Source: Hypomyces perniciosus (taxonomy: Eukaryota > Ascomycota > Sordariomycetes > Hypocreales > Hypocreaceae). From it: a stretch of 64,000 nucleotides of DNA. Made by a program: the position numbers and the translations under genes. The notes under the pieces are model-generated. The model saw only the letters and a program-made list of their open reading frames with translations. It was not told the DNA's origin and made no database searches. The stretch covers positions 3,100,001 through 3,164,000 of the forward strand of contig SPDT01000002.1 in NCBI GenBank assembly GCA_008477525.1. The letters run 5' to 3'. This document shows, piece by piece, positions 62,096 through 64,000 of the stretch. Numbering within the stretch: position 1 is the stretch's first letter; the number at the start of each line of letters is the position of its first letter.

Positions 62096-64000
62096 TCAGT
62101 CACTGTCCTTGACCGTCAATATACACGGCTGTCTGGAATGCCACATCCTCCGCTCCTTGCCCCCAAGCGCCGCATCCATCATCCTTTGGGTATCTGACCG
62201 CAGCCGTCCTTGGGGCTTGCCAGCCTCCTTGGTGGCTTCTTCCCACACTTGGACTTCTTCCACTGACGCCGCAATCTCAAATTGGCCTCTGCAAAGCGCC
62301 GTGAAGCCAAGGACAAAATCCGTGCTGCCTTTGGCTTTGAGTTCCGGTAGGAGCTGTTGTAAGGTTCCGTTCCAGACGAATTTCCGCGTGTAATCGAGCG
62401 CAACATTGACGGGGCGATGGCATAGAGCTGGCAGAAGCCTGACCAACGGGTATATCGGCCGAGCCGTCCTGTTCGTGATGTGTACCCGCACCTGCATGAA
62501 CTCATCCACGTAGGCCGTTTGACCATCATTCCTATCGGTGTCGTCTGCCTTCTCCACCGACACGTCAATGCCAACCTCGCCAACCTTGATTGTATCAATC
62601 ATCCGAGGAGTAAGTCGAATATTCCTAAGTTCAACCACGCCGCCTCGCTTCGGCACAGAGGTCGTTCTCCATGTTGCTTTCAAGCAGTCCAATATTCGTT
62701 CTCGGTACCAGAAAGCCTCTCTGTTGGCTCGCTCCATTTCGGGAGATATCTTGCTCGTGCTGACCACAAACTGCCTGTTCCGCGAAGGGTTCAGGCTCGG
62801 AATTGAGGCGTGCGGATCTTCCAAATAAACTCTCTTAACAGGAATGATGACGCGGTTCGTCTTGCCTGGCAGAATTTTTTCTTCAACGGCTACACCATCC
62901 TCGCTTTCGAAGCGTACCGCCATTTGGCTGGGCCATGCGTTGCGCAAGTCCATAGACAAGAGGCAGTATTCGTCAGGCGTGGCAGGATTGGTGCCTCCAA
63001 GGCTGTCCCACAAAGGCTTCGGAATATGACCATGTATAGGCACCGTGTCGATTCGGGTCAATTCGACACTGGCATTCACCGTGACTGTCAAGTCTACCGA
63101 CACCTGTCGTGTATAGAATTGCTCTGTCACTTCGTCTCGCGGAACCCCGAGGTATGTGTAATCAACTTGAATCGTCGCCTGTGTCAGTCCCGGCTTGCCG
63201 AGGATTTCGAATTCAAATGTCGCCTCTCCTCCAGGAGCAATATTGCGGCCTTGATCGCTTCTAGGAAGTCGCAGTGCTTGCTTCCTCATTAGAATCAACT
63301 CATACTCGTAAAGCTCTGCAAGAGTTGCATCTCGACTGGTAAGAGCTGCTTGAAGCGGCTCTTGCGTAGAATCCTTGAAGGAAAATAGCATGAAGTCGAC
63401 AGGCGTTGTGGATACATTTTGCAGAGTTACTGAAAAGATCTGTCTCTCGCCTTCCAACATCATAACTGAAGACTGCGGGAGCGTCGTTGACTTGACAGTA
63501 ACAAGAGGCTGAGGCTGTGTGACGTTCAAGCTCAAGCTGAGTGGCTCCAGGGGTAGACCGGTGGGTTTACCTGGTGTAGGCAACGCATTGGGTGACATGG
63601 ATGGGATGCCTTTTGCCTTGATCTTTTCCTCCCTGTGTGGAGTCCACGGCTTGGGAAAGATGGCGAATCTCCTCTCCCTACAGCCTCGGATCTTGACAAT
63701 AGCACCCGTGACCTTGATCGATCCCGGTTCTTTTGCCCGGCCCTGCAATCGCAATGCCTGTGTCCGATACGCACCAATGACTGCGCTGTCCGGCAAAGCC
63801 TCGAATTCAACGCCTTCCGTTCCCAGGCGTATGCTTTCAATATCTAGGTCGATGTCGTAGGTGTTTTGCAACGTGACTTTAAAGGTTGCCAGCTCGCCAG
63901 CCAGCAAATTCGCAGCAGATGTCTCATCTGGCTCTTTCAAAAAGGGGTTGTAAATAAACGGGTTAACGTCCTGCGAAGCGCGGGTAGCCGAGGCTCCTGG
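62096..64000 (-). CDS. TRS120: TRAPP II subunit Trs120 / HypA, C-terminal part (cut by window edge)
   Basis: The frame is open from the right edge to a stop at 62096, giving the last 634 residues. Trs120 (TRAPPC9; HypA in Aspergillus nidulans) is a TRAPP II-specific subunit that activates Ypt31/Rab11-type GTPases at the late Golgi and supports polarised hyphal growth. The identifying start of this part is DVNPFIYNPFLKEPDET, followed by AGELATFKVTLQNTYDIDLDIESI, and later TTPVDFMLFSFKDST, TIQVDYTYLGVPRD and RQVSVDLTVTVN, a series of beta-rich (ASPM/Hydin-like) domains. No intron is needed within the visible part. The first half of the protein, and the start codon, lie beyond position 64000. 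Confidence 0.9.
   Translation of the reverse strand, partial: PGASATRASQDVNPFIYNPFLKEPDETSAANLLAGELATFKVTLQNTYDIDLDIESIRLGTEGVEFEALPDSAVIGAYRTQALRLQGRAKEPGSIKVTGAIVKIRGCRERRFAIFPKPWTPHREEKIKAKGIPSMSPNALPTPGKPTGLPLEPLSLSLNVTQPQPLVTVKSTTLPQSSVMMLEGERQIFSVTLQNVSTTPVDFMLFSFKDSTQEPLQAALTSRDATLAELYEYELILMRKQALRLPRSDQGRNIAPGGEATFEFEILGKPGLTQATIQVDYTYLGVPRDEVTEQFYTRQVSVDLTVTVNASVELTRIDTVPIHGHIPKPLWDSLGGTNPATPDEYCLLSMDLRNAWPSQMAVRFESEDGVAVEEKILPGKTNRVIIPVKRVYLEDPHASIPSLNPSRNRQFVVSTSKISPEMERANREAFWYRERILDCLKATWRTTSVPKRGGVVELRNIRLTPRMIDTIKVGEVGIDVSVEKADDTDRNDGQTAYVDEFMQVRVHITNRTARPIYPLVRLLPALCHRPVNVALDYTRKFVWNGTLQQLLPELKAKGSTDFVLGFTALCRGQFEIAASVEEVQVWEEATKEAGKPQGRLRSDTQRMMDAALGGKERRMWHSRQPCILTVKDSD

Overview
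The window is nuclear DNA of a filamentous ascomycete (Pezizomycotina). A Sordariomycete, perhaps Hypocreales, is likely, but I infer that from gene content and have not tested it. The evidence is short introns (about 50-100 bp, GT..AG, with CTAAC/CTGAC branch sites), intron-interrupted housekeeping genes on both strands, a zinc binuclear cluster regulator, CipC and FLILHELTA-type fungal families, a fused PABA synthase, and decayed copies with RIP-like stop codons. I rebuilt exon structures by matching intron phases to conserved protein families.

Layout. 0-5 kb: TRM61, SMD3 and, convergent to it, an MMC1-like mitochondrial gene. 5-12.4 kb: a transport block with an allantoate-permease-type MFS gene, a monocarboxylate-type MFS gene, and a Zn2Cys6 regulator divergent from the second transporter. 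12.5 kb: an intron-containing tRNA-Ala(AGC). 14-21 kb: a CipC/DUF3759 gene, glucosidase II alpha, a seven-exon nucleoside diphosphate kinase, and a FLILHELTA mitochondrial gene. 23-29 kb: a secreted protein of unknown function, a probably cytosolic GH18 enzyme and an EF-hand MscS-type channel. 32-40.6 kb: a very large Pro/Gln-rich WW protein and a Rad9/Crb2-type BRCT checkpoint protein.

41-49.6 kb is the accessory part. It holds a tandem family of three BTB/POZ proteins with a shared C-terminal Cys/His domain. The first copy is broken. A 170-bp direct repeat pair flanks a decayed small multi-exon gene, and farther right lie remnants of a secreted-protein gene in gene-poor DNA. This is the most unusual section.

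49.6-64 kb returns to a dense housekeeping block: a PAP2/inositolphosphotransferase-like membrane protein, a Gyp7-type Rab GAP, MSO1, MAK16, VPS55, PABA synthase, and the C-terminal part of TRS120/HypA, which runs off the right edge.

Functionally, several genes serve membrane traffic and the secretory pathway (GYP7-like, MSO1, VPS55, TRS120, glucosidase II), and others serve RNA and ribosome maturation (TRM61, SMD3, MAK16, tRNA). These look like independent conserved neighbours, not a cluster. The only pair whose arrangement suggests joint regulation is the divergent monocarboxylate transporter and Zn2Cys6 regulator.
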